From NCBI RefSeq assembly GCF_008274625.1, contig NZ_VTRU01000007.1, positions 119,401-183,400 of the forward strand: a stretch of 64,000 nucleotides of DNA, in the 5' to 3' direction. Positions 8,902 through 17,833 of the stretch are shown in pieces. The notes beneath the pieces are model-generated. The model saw nothing but the letters and a program-made list of their open reading frames with translations, had not been told where the DNA came from and did no database searches. This DNA comes from Chryseobacterium panacisoli (GTDB taxonomy: Bacteria; Bacteroidota; Bacteroidia; Flavobacteriales; Weeksellaceae). Numbering within the stretch: the stretch's first letter is position 1; each line of letters starts with the position of its first letter. Made by a program: the position numbers and the translations under genes.

Positions 8902-8907
8902 CTTTAA
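8873..8907 (+). terminator. Terminator of the orphan unit
   Basis: A 12 bp perfect GC-rich stem (8873-8884 with 8890-8901) and a GAAAA loop are followed by TCTTTAAT. No annotated gene ends here on the plus strand. Confidence 0.8.
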
Positions 8908-8947
8908 TCAAATCGATATGCAAAGGTTGTATATCCTAATATAAATG

Positions 8948-9000
8948 GTTGAAAATAAGTTGAGGGGTTATGGAACTGCCATCAACGGTTAGTTTTCAAC
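8948..9000. repeat. Nested inverted repeat at the 3' end of the yqeY-like gene
   Basis: GTTGAAAA (8948-8955) pairs with TTTTCAAC (8993-9000), and inside it GTTGA (8959-8963) pairs with TCAAC (8982-8986). The outer right arm touches the stop codon. There is no T-tract on the minus strand, so it is a structured 3' end rather than a textbook terminator. Confidence 0.5.
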
Positions 9001-9446
9001 TAAGACAGCAACTTTTTAGCCATTTCGGAAATACTTTTTCCGTCTGATTTCCCGGCTAATACTTTTGAAGCTGCTCCCATTACCTTCCCTAAATCTTTAA
9101 TAGATTCAGCTCCGGTTTCAGAAATAATATTTTTAATTTCTGTTTCAAGTTCTTCAGCAGAAAGCTGTTTAGGTAAAAATTTCTCAATTACTTTCATTTG
9201 AGCTTCTTCTACTTCAGCAAGATCCTGTCTCCCTTGAGTCGAAAACTGCTCAAAAGAATCTTTACGCTGCTTGATCATTCTCTGCAGAATAGCAATTTCC
9301 TGCTCTGGAGAAACTTCAGCACCTCTTGCTTCCGTTTGTAAAAGAAGAATCTGAGATTTTACAGCACGAAGAGAATCCAGAGCTACTCTGTCTTTTTCTC
9401 TCATGGCTGTTTTTATAGCTTCGCTTATAATATTTTCTAAACTCAT
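9000..9446 (-). CDS. GatB/YqeY domain-containing protein
   Basis: 148 residues, the usual length for YqeY: helical YqeY domain with MKVIEKFLPKQLS and the C-terminal LGKVMGAASKVLAGKSDGK. The domain is related to the tRNA-binding tail of GatB amidotransferases; its cellular role is not established. It lies downstream of ftsZ in the same direction and is probably read with the end of the dcw cluster. The 89 bp gap to ftsZ holds low-complexity repeat sequence. Confidence 0.92.
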   Translation of the reverse strand: MSLENIISEAIKTAMREKDRVALDSLRAVKSQILLLQTEARGAEVSPEQEIAILQRMIKQRKDSFEQFSTQGRQDLAEVEEAQMKVIEKFLPKQLSAEELETEIKNIISETGAESIKDLGKVMGAASKVLAGKSDGKSISEMAKKLLS

Positions 9447-9449
9447 GGT

Positions 9450-9534
9450 TTGGGCTTTAGGCTTTAGGCAATAAGCAGTAAGCCTTTTGATTCGGCTGTA
9501 ATAGCCTATAGCTTACTGCGTACCGCTTATAGCA
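9450..9534. repeat. Low-complexity intergenic repeat (GCTTTAGGC / AAGCAGTAAGC type)
   Basis: The gap is built from overlapping short words (GCTTTAGGC, GCAGTAAGC at 9475-9483 and its complement GCTTACTGC at 9511-9519). Similar wording appears upstream of secA at about 55095-55205, suggesting a recurring intergenic sequence class. Confidence 0.45.
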
Positions 9535-9535
9535 T

Positions 9536-11449
9536 TTAATCTACGTCTTTATTTAAAAATCTGTTTTCTCTGATCTGCATAGATCCATTGTTGTCAGACA
9601 GATACGTGTTGATGTTCTGATCTGAAGCATTGGTTCCGTCGATCGAAATATTTTTTCTTTTGAAAGCGGGAATAGATTCAAATTCGCTAGTGCTGTCAAA
9701 GCTTTGGTAACGGGAATTGAATTCTTTCAATTTATTTCTTCTTTCAATCACTCTGTCCTGGTCCATCGTTTTATTCACAAAAGTGAATTCTGATTCTTCC
9801 GTTTTCGGAGTTTCAATTTCTGTTTTGTTTTCAACAGCTTTTCTTGTTTCAGCTTTTGGCTCTTCCTGTTTTTGGTAGAAAGTTTCAATCTTCTGAGCCG
9901 GTTCAGCTACAGCAGCATTGGTAGGGTTATTAAATTCTGCTTTTGGCTGCCCAAAATCGGTATTAGGCTCATTTCTGACAGGTTCGTTTACAAAGAAACT
10001 GAATTCAACAGGTTTTTCTTCCGTAAAAGAGTTGCTGAATGGAGTTCCCGATTGTGGCTCATCTTTTTTATTATCGAAATCAAATGAGAAAGACTGAATT
10101 TCCAGATCATTTGGATCTTCATTCTCTTCGTCAATAGAAAATAAGCTGTATTCCTGCTCGGCTTCTTCTTCATTTTTCCACGCCTGCTCAGGAGTATTTA
10201 TATTGTCCTCCTCTTTATCAGAGAATTTTATTTCGGGTTTCACCTGCTCTTCTTCAAGAATCATTTTTTTTTCAATAGATGTAACCTTGAACTGTGTGCT
10301 GTGGTCTTCATCATCTAATCTGAAATGGTTGGCTCTGCTGGAGTCATAGGTGGTATCAGGTGCAGATTCTCTTTCCTCTCTTGTTTTGAAAGGTGAGTTT
10401 TTGGGAGCATCAAAGCTGTCGTTAAGACTGATTCTGATTTTCTCTGTAGGTCCTGAAAATTTCTTATTCTCGTTAGAGAACCCTGTTGCAATAACAAGAA
10501 CACTTACTGCATCTCCCAATTCTTCATCAGCACCTACTCCGAAGATAATATCTGCTGTGTTCCCTGCTTCTTTCTGAATGTGGTCCATGATGATACCAAT
10601 CTCATCCATGGTCACTTCTTCAGCGCCACTTCTGATCAATAACAGAACGTTTTTGGCACCTGTAATCTTATTATCATTCAATAACGGAGAGTCCAGGGCT
10701 TTTCTTACCGCTTCTTCGGCTTTATTTTCACCTGAAGCTGTTCCTGTAGACATCAAAGCCGTACCTGAATTCTGAAGTACAGATTTAGCATCTCTAAAGT
10801 CAATGTTTACATCAAAGTAACCTGTAATGACTTCTGCCATACCTTTGGCAGCATTGGCTAAAACTTCATCGGCTTTTGAGAATCCCTGTTTGAATCCAAG
10901 GTTTCCGAACTGCTGTCTTAGTTTATCATTGTTGATCACAATTAATGAGTCAACATTATTTTTTAATTTATCAAGACCGTTTTCAGCCTGATCCAGTCTT
11001 CTTTTACCTTCAAAACTGAAAGGAACGGTAACGATACCTACGGTTAAAATTCCCATGTCTTTTGCTACTTTAGCAATGACAGGAGCCGCACCAGTACCGG
11101 TACCACCACCCATTCCGGCAGTGATAAACACCATTTTAGTGTTTTGGCCCATAGCAGCTTTAATATCTTCGATACTTTCGATTGCCGATTTCTCTCCAAC
11201 CTCAGGGTCTGCACCCGCTCCAAGACCTTCTGTGATCGTGGTTCCTAACTGAACTTTATTAGCAACCGGGTTATTATCAAGAGTCTGAGCATCTGTATTA
11301 CAAATCACGAAATCAACTCCGTGAATTCCTTTCTCGTACATGTGCTTCAGAGCGTTGTTTCCACCGCCCCCTACACCGATTACTTTTATAATGGATGAAT
11401 TTCCTTTTGGCAAATCAAATGAAAATCCTTGTGTACCTATATTTTCCAT
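9536..11449 (-). CDS. ftsZ: Cell division GTPase FtsZ
   Basis: Tubulin-like GTPase forming the cytokinetic ring. The GTP-binding signature GGGTGTGAAP is at about residues 114-123, and the T7 loop NIDFRDAK completes the site between subunits. The protein has 637 residues, far longer than the roughly 380 of E. coli FtsZ: after the conserved core (to about 330) comes a long acidic, disordered linker of about 300 residues ending in the conserved-looking tail ENRFLNKDVD. It follows ftsA, as in most dcw clusters. Confidence 0.98.
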   Translation of the reverse strand: MENIGTQGFSFDLPKGNSSIIKVIGVGGGGNNALKHMYEKGIHGVDFVICNTDAQTLDNNPVANKVQLGTTITEGLGAGADPEVGEKSAIESIEDIKAAMGQNTKMVFITAGMGGGTGTGAAPVIAKVAKDMGILTVGIVTVPFSFEGKRRLDQAENGLDKLKNNVDSLIVINNDKLRQQFGNLGFKQGFSKADEVLANAAKGMAEVITGYFDVNIDFRDAKSVLQNSGTALMSTGTASGENKAEEAVRKALDSPLLNDNKITGAKNVLLLIRSGAEEVTMDEIGIIMDHIQKEAGNTADIIFGVGADEELGDAVSVLVIATGFSNENKKFSGPTEKIRISLNDSFDAPKNSPFKTREERESAPDTTYDSSRANHFRLDDEDHSTQFKVTSIEKKMILEEEQVKPEIKFSDKEEDNINTPEQAWKNEEEAEQEYSLFSIDEENEDPNDLEIQSFSFDFDNKKDEPQSGTPFSNSFTEEKPVEFSFFVNEPVRNEPNTDFGQPKAEFNNPTNAAVAEPAQKIETFYQKQEEPKAETRKAVENKTEIETPKTEESEFTFVNKTMDQDRVIERRNKLKEFNSRYQSFDSTSEFESIPAFKRKNISIDGTNASDQNINTYLSDNNGSMQIRENRFLNKDVD

Positions 11450-11540
11450 AACTATACTTTTAATAATTATAATTGATAATTGACTGATGATAATTGATAA
11501 GGAAAAGATCGTTTATCGCTTATCATTCATCATTTATAAT

Positions 11541-12926
11541 TTATTCTACTTCTTCAAAGAATTTTTTTACTTTTTCCATAAGCGACTGTCCGAAGGTCAA
11601 TTTCGCCTTTCTGTTCTCTTGTCTTTCGTTCTCAAAAGACTGCTGCTCCTGAACAGGTGCTGCCTGCTGAACCTGCTGAACAGTTTCTGTCTGTACCGAA
11701 GCGGTTTCCGGCTTTGGCTGTTCTGCAACAACTTCTATGATGTCATCAGCATTCTGCTTTTTGTCTCTGATCTTTAAACTCTCCATCAGTAACCCGATAG
11801 ACGTAGCAAATTCAGGGCCTTTCAGGTATTGATTTTTATCGTTGGCGATATATTCATTCGCAAAACCGATTCTGCTGTCAAAACCAGTGGTATAATTGGC
11901 CAGTTGACGAAGATGTTTTAAGTTTGAACCACCACCCGTAAGAACGATTCCCGCAATAAGCTTTTTCTTTTGTTCAAAAGCACCGTAAGCTTTCAGTTCT
12001 GTATTGACCATTTCCAAAACTTCTTCTACTCTTGCATTGATGATCTGTGCTAAAGTTTTTAAAGAAATTTCTTTGTCCGGTCTGCCGTGAAGCCCCGGAA
12101 TGGTTACAAAAGTACTGTCTTTTTCTAATTCGGGAACAGCCGAACCAAACTTTACTTTCAGTTGTTCTGCATGTTTTTCTATAATGGAACAACCTTCTTT
12201 GATATCTTCGGTAATAATTCCGCCTCCGTATGGAATCACACAGGTATGACGGATGATATTATCTTTAAATATTGCAATATCTGTTGTACCACCACCAATG
12301 TCAACAATAGCGACACCAGCTTCTTTCTCTTCTTTGGTAAGAACAGCTTCAGAAGACGCCAATGGCTCTAAAGTAAGGGCTTCCATTTCTAATCCGGCTT
12401 CACGAACGCATCTGGCAATATTTCTGATGCTGCCCATTTGGCCTACTACAACGTGGAAGTTGGCTTCTAACCGCTTTCCATGCATCCCGACGGGCTCCTG
12501 AATTTCACCCTCGGAATCCACTTTATATTCTTGAGGAAGTACATGGATAATTTCTTCTCCGGGAAGCATAACCAGCTTTTTCACCTGATCTTTTAACGCT
12601 TCAATGTCATCGTCTGTAATAAATTTATCAGGATGTTCACGCATAATATAATCGGAGTGCTGCAGAGAACGAATGTGTTTTCCTGCAATACCTACCGTAA
12701 CTTTGCGGATAGGAACACCGGCACTGGATTGTGCTTCGGATACTGCAGCCTTGATTGAATTAATAGTCTGTGAAATATTATTCACAATACCTTTATGAAC
12801 ACCAAGACTTTTAGCTTTTCCTACACCGAGAACTTCTATTTTCCCGTGTGCATTCCTTCTTCCGACAATCGCGACTATCTTTGTTGTCCCGATGTCCAGA
12901 CCTACTGAATACTCTTGATTTTCCAT
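11541..12926 (-). CDS. ftsA: Cell division protein FtsA
   Basis: 461-residue actin-like ATPase that anchors FtsZ to the membrane. Phosphate-binding motifs DIGTTKIVAIVG (N-terminal) and VDIGGGTTDIAIF are present with the FtsA-specific SHS2 region between them. Residues about 395-440 are Gln/Glu/Val-rich and probably disordered; the C-terminus SLMEKVKKFFEEVE is the amphipathic membrane-targeting helix. It lies 91 bp upstream of ftsZ and 87 bp downstream of ftsQ; the ftsZ gap is AT-rich with repeated ATAATTGATAA words. Confidence 0.97.
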   Translation of the reverse strand: MENQEYSVGLDIGTTKIVAIVGRRNAHGKIEVLGVGKAKSLGVHKGIVNNISQTINSIKAAVSEAQSSAGVPIRKVTVGIAGKHIRSLQHSDYIMREHPDKFITDDDIEALKDQVKKLVMLPGEEIIHVLPQEYKVDSEGEIQEPVGMHGKRLEANFHVVVGQMGSIRNIARCVREAGLEMEALTLEPLASSEAVLTKEEKEAGVAIVDIGGGTTDIAIFKDNIIRHTCVIPYGGGIITEDIKEGCSIIEKHAEQLKVKFGSAVPELEKDSTFVTIPGLHGRPDKEISLKTLAQIINARVEEVLEMVNTELKAYGAFEQKKKLIAGIVLTGGGSNLKHLRQLANYTTGFDSRIGFANEYIANDKNQYLKGPEFATSIGLLMESLKIRDKKQNADDIIEVVAEQPKPETASVQTETVQQVQQAAPVQEQQSFENERQENRKAKLTFGQSLMEKVKKFFEEVE

Positions 12927-13013
12927 TTTTATATCGATTTGATTTTTTCTACTTTTTCCTTTTTTTTCTCTAAGGATGATCTTTTATTTGTGTATTGAAC
13001 GTCCCGAAAAGAC

Positions 13014-13985
13014 TTATTCTATTTTTACTTTTGCCTTTGGCTTGGACAAGGCCTTAGCGGTTGATTTTTTCTCTGTTTTTTTCGCCTCGTTTGTATGTGT
13101 TTTTGGTTTCGTACTCTCTTTCTGTTTTGCCGGAATGGAGCTTGTTTTTTTTGCTTCCGTTGTCTTTGGTCTGGTCTCGGTCTTTTTTACTGCCGCCATT
13201 GGAGTAGGTCCCTTTGCCAGTTCTAGTTTTCCAGCTTTTAAAATACTGTCATTTTCTTTAAAATAAGGGTTTAAAGTAGTAACAATCTGATTCTGATATT
13301 TTACAGAAACCATGCTGTACTTCTGAGGATCCTGGTAGACAAGATATTTTTCCACGAAGGTTTTAAATCCTTTTACTTTAAAATCAATATTATCCAGATC
13401 TCCAATCTCTACCCTGTAATTTCCTTCACTCGTCAAAAGATTGTAGCTTTCTTTGCTTTTTGAAATCCCGATAAAATATTTCTTACTGAAATCATCTTTG
13501 TCTATCTTTCCTACCAGTTCTGCCAGTTTTTCATATTCATCCGGCTGTACATTCCCGGTTACCAGCATACATGGATGAGAATATGTTCTTGAAATTGGAA
13601 ATTCAACTCCTTTTTCATCTACGTAAAAGTCTTTTCCATCTTTATTAAGCCTGAAAACAGGAACTCTCTGCTTGATATCCAGATTCAGTTTTCCATTCAG
13701 GTTCAGATAGACATTGGCACTGTCAACCGCCGGAAGTGAATTGATTCTTTTTTCTAAAGAGGGAATATTAAGATCACCTACTTTTCCAGAGGGATTTTCT
13801 TTTCTTACAATCTCCCTGATGTCTTTTTCATCAACAAAATAAACCGGAGTTTTTTCACTCATTTTTACAGAAATCTTATTGTCTGTAATCTGTTGGTGGC
13901 TGAATCTCTTCAACGAGAAACTCAGTAACAATCCAAGGATGATTACAGTGACAGCAATTTTTAATATTCTGTATTTATTTTTCAT
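13014..13985 (-). CDS. ftsQ: Cell division protein FtsQ/DivIB
   Basis: 323-residue bitopic divisome protein: short cytoplasmic N-terminus, one membrane helix (about 8-25), then a periplasmic POTRA-like domain with VYLNLNGKLNLDIKQRVPV. Identification rests on position between murC and ftsA and on architecture. Unusual is the C-terminal tail from about residue 260, rich in Lys, Thr and Ala (KKTE, KPK repeats), which would be periplasmic and strongly basic and might contact wall polymers; that is inference. Confidence 0.9.
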   Translation of the reverse strand: MKNKYRILKIAVTVIILGLLLSFSLKRFSHQQITDNKISVKMSEKTPVYFVDEKDIREIVRKENPSGKVGDLNIPSLEKRINSLPAVDSANVYLNLNGKLNLDIKQRVPVFRLNKDGKDFYVDEKGVEFPISRTYSHPCMLVTGNVQPDEYEKLAELVGKIDKDDFSKKYFIGISKSKESYNLLTSEGNYRVEIGDLDNIDFKVKGFKTFVEKYLVYQDPQKYSMVSVKYQNQIVTTLNPYFKENDSILKAGKLELAKGPTPMAAVKKTETRPKTTEAKKTSSIPAKQKESTKPKTHTNEAKKTEKKSTAKALSKPKAKVKIE

Positions 13986-14015
13986 ATTTTTTCTTCGCGA
14001 GCATTGCGTTTATAC

Positions 14016-15374
14016 TCAAATTTTCTCAATCCATTCACAAATAGGATCATACAGGGTATCTATATTTCCTGCACCTACGGTAAGAAGGATATCAAAATCT
14101 TTTTCTTTTATTTTTTCAAAAGCATCGGATAATGTCGATACTTCTTTCTTATCTAATATCACTTTGTCCAGCAGCCAGCTTGAATTAACTCCTTGAAAAT
14201 TCTCCTGAAGTTCTCTTGCAGGGTAAATATCAAGCAGAATAAGTTCATCTGCTTTGCTTAAACTTTCTGCAAACCCATCTGCGAAATCTCTTGTTCTGCT
14301 GAAAAGGTGAGGCTGGAATACCACCACTAGTTTTTTATCAGGGTAAAATGTTCTGATTGAACTCACTACGGCATTAATTTCTGTAGGGTGGTGAGCATAA
14401 TCATCAATATAAATTTTACCGTTTTGATAAATATGTTTGGTATATCTTCTTTTAATTCCTTTAAAGTTGGCAATTGCTTTTCTCAGCGTATCAAAATCTG
14501 CGCCTAAATTATGCAGAATAGCCAGTGCTACAGTAGCATTCTCCACATTATGGATTCCCGGAATTTCCCAGACAAAATCTTTTATTGTTTCAGTAGGAGT
14601 ATGGAAGTCAAAATAAATTTTATCATGATCCATTCGCAGGTTGTCAGAATAATAATCTGCAGGCTCATTGACTGCATACGTTTGATGTCCTCTGCCAATT
14701 TCTACTCCTTTTCTTACAAAGAGCTGTTTGTCTTGAGGCACTAAAGCCGCAAACTGTCTGAACCCCTCTTCAATATGGCTCTTATCTCCATAAATATCCA
14801 GATGGTCTGCATCTGTAGAAGTTACAACTGCCCAATCCGGAGAAAGGTTCAGGAAGCTTCTGTCATATTCATCTGCCTCTACCACAGAATATTTGGAACC
14901 GTTGTACAGGAAGTTCGATTTAAAGTTTTCAGAAATTCCTCCTAAAAAACATGAGAAAGGCAGATCTGCTTCTTTGCATAAATGGGCCACAAGGGTAGAC
15001 GTTGTTGTTTTACCATGAGTTCCCGCAATAGCAATACAATCTGTATTTTCAGTGATTAACCCTAAAACTTTAGCCCGTTTCAACACTTCAAACTGATTTT
15101 CATTGAAGTAATCCAGTATTCCAAGCGTTTTAATGGCTGGAGTATAGATAACTAACGTATCTTCTTTCTGAAGAGAAGTTATCCTTTCATCAATAAGATC
15201 TTCAAAAACAATATCAATCCCTTCATTCATCAGATTCTGAGTCAGTTTTGTATTGGTTTTATCGTAGCCCAATACTTTTTTTCCGGATGCATTGAAATAG
15301 CGCGCTAATGCGCTCATTCCGATACCTCCGATTCCAACGAAGTAAAAAGTCTGATATGTTTGTAAAATATTCAT
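14016..15374 (-). CDS. murC: UDP-N-acetylmuramate--L-alanine ligase MurC
   Basis: 452 residues. It adds L-Ala to UDP-MurNAc in the cytoplasm, the first peptide step of peptidoglycan synthesis. N-terminal Rossmann motif GIGGIGMSALA, ATP-binding GTHGKTTTSTLVAHL, and the central VEADEYDRSFL and DDYAHHPTE motifs of Mur ligases are all intact. It lies between murG and ftsQ. Confidence 0.98.
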   Translation of the reverse strand: MNILQTYQTFYFVGIGGIGMSALARYFNASGKKVLGYDKTNTKLTQNLMNEGIDIVFEDLIDERITSLQKEDTLVIYTPAIKTLGILDYFNENQFEVLKRAKVLGLITENTDCIAIAGTHGKTTTSTLVAHLCKEADLPFSCFLGGISENFKSNFLYNGSKYSVVEADEYDRSFLNLSPDWAVVTSTDADHLDIYGDKSHIEEGFRQFAALVPQDKQLFVRKGVEIGRGHQTYAVNEPADYYSDNLRMDHDKIYFDFHTPTETIKDFVWEIPGIHNVENATVALAILHNLGADFDTLRKAIANFKGIKRRYTKHIYQNGKIYIDDYAHHPTEINAVVSSIRTFYPDKKLVVVFQPHLFSRTRDFADGFAESLSKADELILLDIYPARELQENFQGVNSSWLLDKVILDKKEVSTLSDAFEKIKEKDFDILLTVGAGNIDTLYDPICEWIEKI

Positions 15375-15424
15375 TTATTTAAAAATTGAAAGATTAAATG
15401 ATTAAAAGATCTCTCCTATTCAAA

Positions 15425-16528
15425 TTATCTCGTTACTACTTTAAAAATTTCGTCTACAATCTCTTTTGCGGCATTTGGCTTGGCAAAATAGTTAAGGTTG
15501 GCAGACATTTCTTTTCTTACATTTTCATTTTCGCAGATTTCTGATAATGTATTCCAGAATTTTTCCTGCATTTCAGAGTCTTTTACCATTCTTGCTGCAT
15601 TTTTTTCAACCAGGTTCATGGCATTTTTAGTTTGGTGGTCTTCCGCTGCAAAAGGGAAAGGAACCAAAAGGACCGGTTTTTGTGCCACTGCCAACTCTGA
15701 AATGGCAATTGCTCCGGCTCTTGAAACGATGATATCAGCTGCAGAATAGGCCAGTTCCATATCTTTGATGAATTCAAGGATCTGAATATTACGAGTGTCT
15801 GTATCTTTTGTTTCGTTTACAATATCTTTATAATCAAGCTTTCCTGTCTGCCAGATCAGCTGATAATCTTTATCTACAATTTGTTTTAAATGAGATTTCC
15901 ATGCATTATTCAATGTTCTGGAGCCTAAAGAACCGCCTACAGAGAGAATTGTAAGTTTATCTTTATTCAATCCCATTTTTTCTTTTGCCTGAGCGGTTTC
16001 CTGCATTCCTGAAACTATGTTCTCGCGAATCGGATTGCCCAGAAATTTTATTTTCTCTGCCGGAAAACCTTCTACTTTCGGATAAGCTGTAAAAACAGCT
16101 TTAGCTTTCTTACTTAAAATTTTATTGGTTACCCCTGCATGAGCATTCTGTTCCTGTATGAAAATCAGAATCCCCATTTTGCTTGCTTCATAAAGGGCTG
16201 GACCGCTGGCAAATCCTCCGGTTCCTACGGCAAAATCAGGAGCGAAGTTTTTGATAATCTTTTTAGACTTTGATAAGCTTTTTAGAATTTTGAAAGGCAG
16301 TCCCAGATTGGATAACAGATTTCCTCTGTCGATTCCTGCGATATCAATTCCCTCAATTTTATAGCCTGCCTGTGGAACTTTTTCCATTTCCATCTTTCCG
16401 TTGGCACCAATGAACAAAAATTCTGCATCAGGAAATCTTTTTCTGATCTCATCAGCAATAGCGATGGCCGGGAAGATATGTCCTCCTGTCCCTCCGCCGG
16501 ATAATACTATTTTTAATTTTTTGTCCAT
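15425..16528 (-). CDS. murG: UDP-GlcNAc:lipid I GlcNAc transferase MurG
   Basis: 367-residue GT-B glycosyltransferase that converts lipid I to lipid II on the inner face of the membrane. Motifs seen: GGGTGGHIFPAIAIADE near the N-terminus, GTGGFASGPALY, GGSLGSRTLN and the donor-site SRAGAIAISELA with LLVPFPFAAEDHQ. Its ATG follows the ftsW stop after one base (TAACATG), so translation is likely coupled to ftsW. Confidence 0.98.
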   Translation of the reverse strand: MDKKLKIVLSGGGTGGHIFPAIAIADEIRKRFPDAEFLFIGANGKMEMEKVPQAGYKIEGIDIAGIDRGNLLSNLGLPFKILKSLSKSKKIIKNFAPDFAVGTGGFASGPALYEASKMGILIFIQEQNAHAGVTNKILSKKAKAVFTAYPKVEGFPAEKIKFLGNPIRENIVSGMQETAQAKEKMGLNKDKLTILSVGGSLGSRTLNNAWKSHLKQIVDKDYQLIWQTGKLDYKDIVNETKDTDTRNIQILEFIKDMELAYSAADIIVSRAGAIAISELAVAQKPVLLVPFPFAAEDHQTKNAMNLVEKNAARMVKDSEMQEKFWNTLSEICENENVRKEMSANLNYFAKPNAAKEIVDEIFKVVTR

Positions 16529-16529
16529 G

Positions 16530-17768
16530 TTAAGCGATATCGTTTATTTCTGCTATACTTTGTTTTTTACCCATTCCTTCTTCATCATAAATCTGAATCC
16601 TTGAGCTTATATTTAAGATAATACCTAACTGCAGGTAGGTTACCAGCATTGAGGTTCCCCCATAACTAATTAGTGGCAGCGGCTGCCCTGTTACCGGGAT
16701 CAGGTTGACAGCAACGGCTATGTTTACTGAAAGCTGAATGAAGATCATTACCCCGAGACTGAGCACGAGCAGTGATCCGAAAAACGCCGGCATTTTACTG
16801 GCAATCATTACGATCCTGATCATCATAATCAAGTATAAACTGATCAGAAAAGCAGCTCCAATTACACCATATTCTTCTACAATGACTGCAAAAATAAAAT
16901 CGGAGGCAGATTGTGGAAGCATTTGTTTCAGTGCACTTTTTCCTGGTCCCATTCCGGTAATTCCGCCGTGTACAATGGCTGCTTTGGCCTGCATTACCTG
17001 ATAGTTTTTTGCTTTTATACTTTCATCATCTACATCGGCAGATTTTGCTTTGCTCGAGGTAAATGTTTCTACACGGCTCATCCATGTGTGAACACGGTTT
17101 CCACCGATCATATTAGTATTCAGCGCTATTAATAAGAATAATACAATGGCTACAAATGAGGCAGAGATAAATCCTGCAATGTATTTCCAGTGAAGCTGAC
17201 CTATGACAAGAACCACTACGGAAACCATTAAAATCATTAACGCCGTGGAACCATTATCTTTTGCAACCAGTACAAAAACAAGTAAAATAGGCCCGAAAAT
17301 ATACATGATATTCTCTATTGGAAGCCTTTCTCTTGTGATTTTTTTGGTTAAATATCTGCACAGATAGATGATCAGCATTAAAAAGGCAAATGATGACGGC
17401 TGGAAAGAAATGGGTGTTCCCGGAATTTTAAGCCATCTGGAAGCACTGGCTCCATCAATGGTCTGACCCGTAAACATAGTAACTACCAATAAAACAATCA
17501 TCAGCCCGAGCAATATGCTGCTGAGCTTTCCGATGTATTCATATTTTATAGTTCCTACCAGTCTCATAATTGCTAATCCTAAGACTACAAAGAACATGTG
17601 TTTGATAACGTGACCCGTTGTAGTCCCGTTATTAACAATGTATTCGAGATTTGAACTTGCAGAGTAAACAGGGAAAATAGAGAAAATGGAGATCACAAGG
17701 ATGACCATCCAAAGTACTTTATCGCCCTTTAGAAATTCAAATCTGCTTTCTGTGTTCTGTTCGTCCAT
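16530..17768 (-). CDS. ftsW: Septal peptidoglycan glycosyltransferase FtsW (SEDS family)
   Basis: 412 residues with about ten membrane helices. SEDS polymerase that extends septal glycan strands with its partner FtsI, encoded upstream. Typical motifs: SSNLEY start region, RWLKIPG, KDNGSTALMILM, GGITGMGPGKSALKQMLPQSASDFIFAVIVEE (split across the active-site loop) and PLPLISYGGTSM. Position before murG and the septal cluster favours FtsW over RodA. Confidence 0.96.
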   Translation of the reverse strand: MDEQNTESRFEFLKGDKVLWMVILVISIFSIFPVYSASSNLEYIVNNGTTTGHVIKHMFFVVLGLAIMRLVGTIKYEYIGKLSSILLGLMIVLLVVTMFTGQTIDGASASRWLKIPGTPISFQPSSFAFLMLIIYLCRYLTKKITRERLPIENIMYIFGPILLVFVLVAKDNGSTALMILMVSVVVLVIGQLHWKYIAGFISASFVAIVLFLLIALNTNMIGGNRVHTWMSRVETFTSSKAKSADVDDESIKAKNYQVMQAKAAIVHGGITGMGPGKSALKQMLPQSASDFIFAVIVEEYGVIGAAFLISLYLIMMIRIVMIASKMPAFFGSLLVLSLGVMIFIQLSVNIAVAVNLIPVTGQPLPLISYGGTSMLVTYLQLGIILNISSRIQIYDEEGMGKKQSIAEINDIA

Positions 17769-17833
17769 ATTTTTTGTATTGATGTATGATGTACAAGCAA
17801 AATGTACTTTTTACATCCGACATTTTACATTTT

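Noticed and set aside
9536..11449. Gene fusion or frameshift explaining the 637-residue FtsZ
   Set aside because: The frame is continuous, codon use is uniform, and the C-terminal tail is in frame; a long linker is the simpler reading.
12976..13266. Hydrophobic 96-residue plus-strand ORF opposite ftsQ
   Set aside because: It is the complement of the Lys/Thr-rich tail of ftsQ, which automatically reads as a Phe/Val-rich frame. No promoter or terminator.
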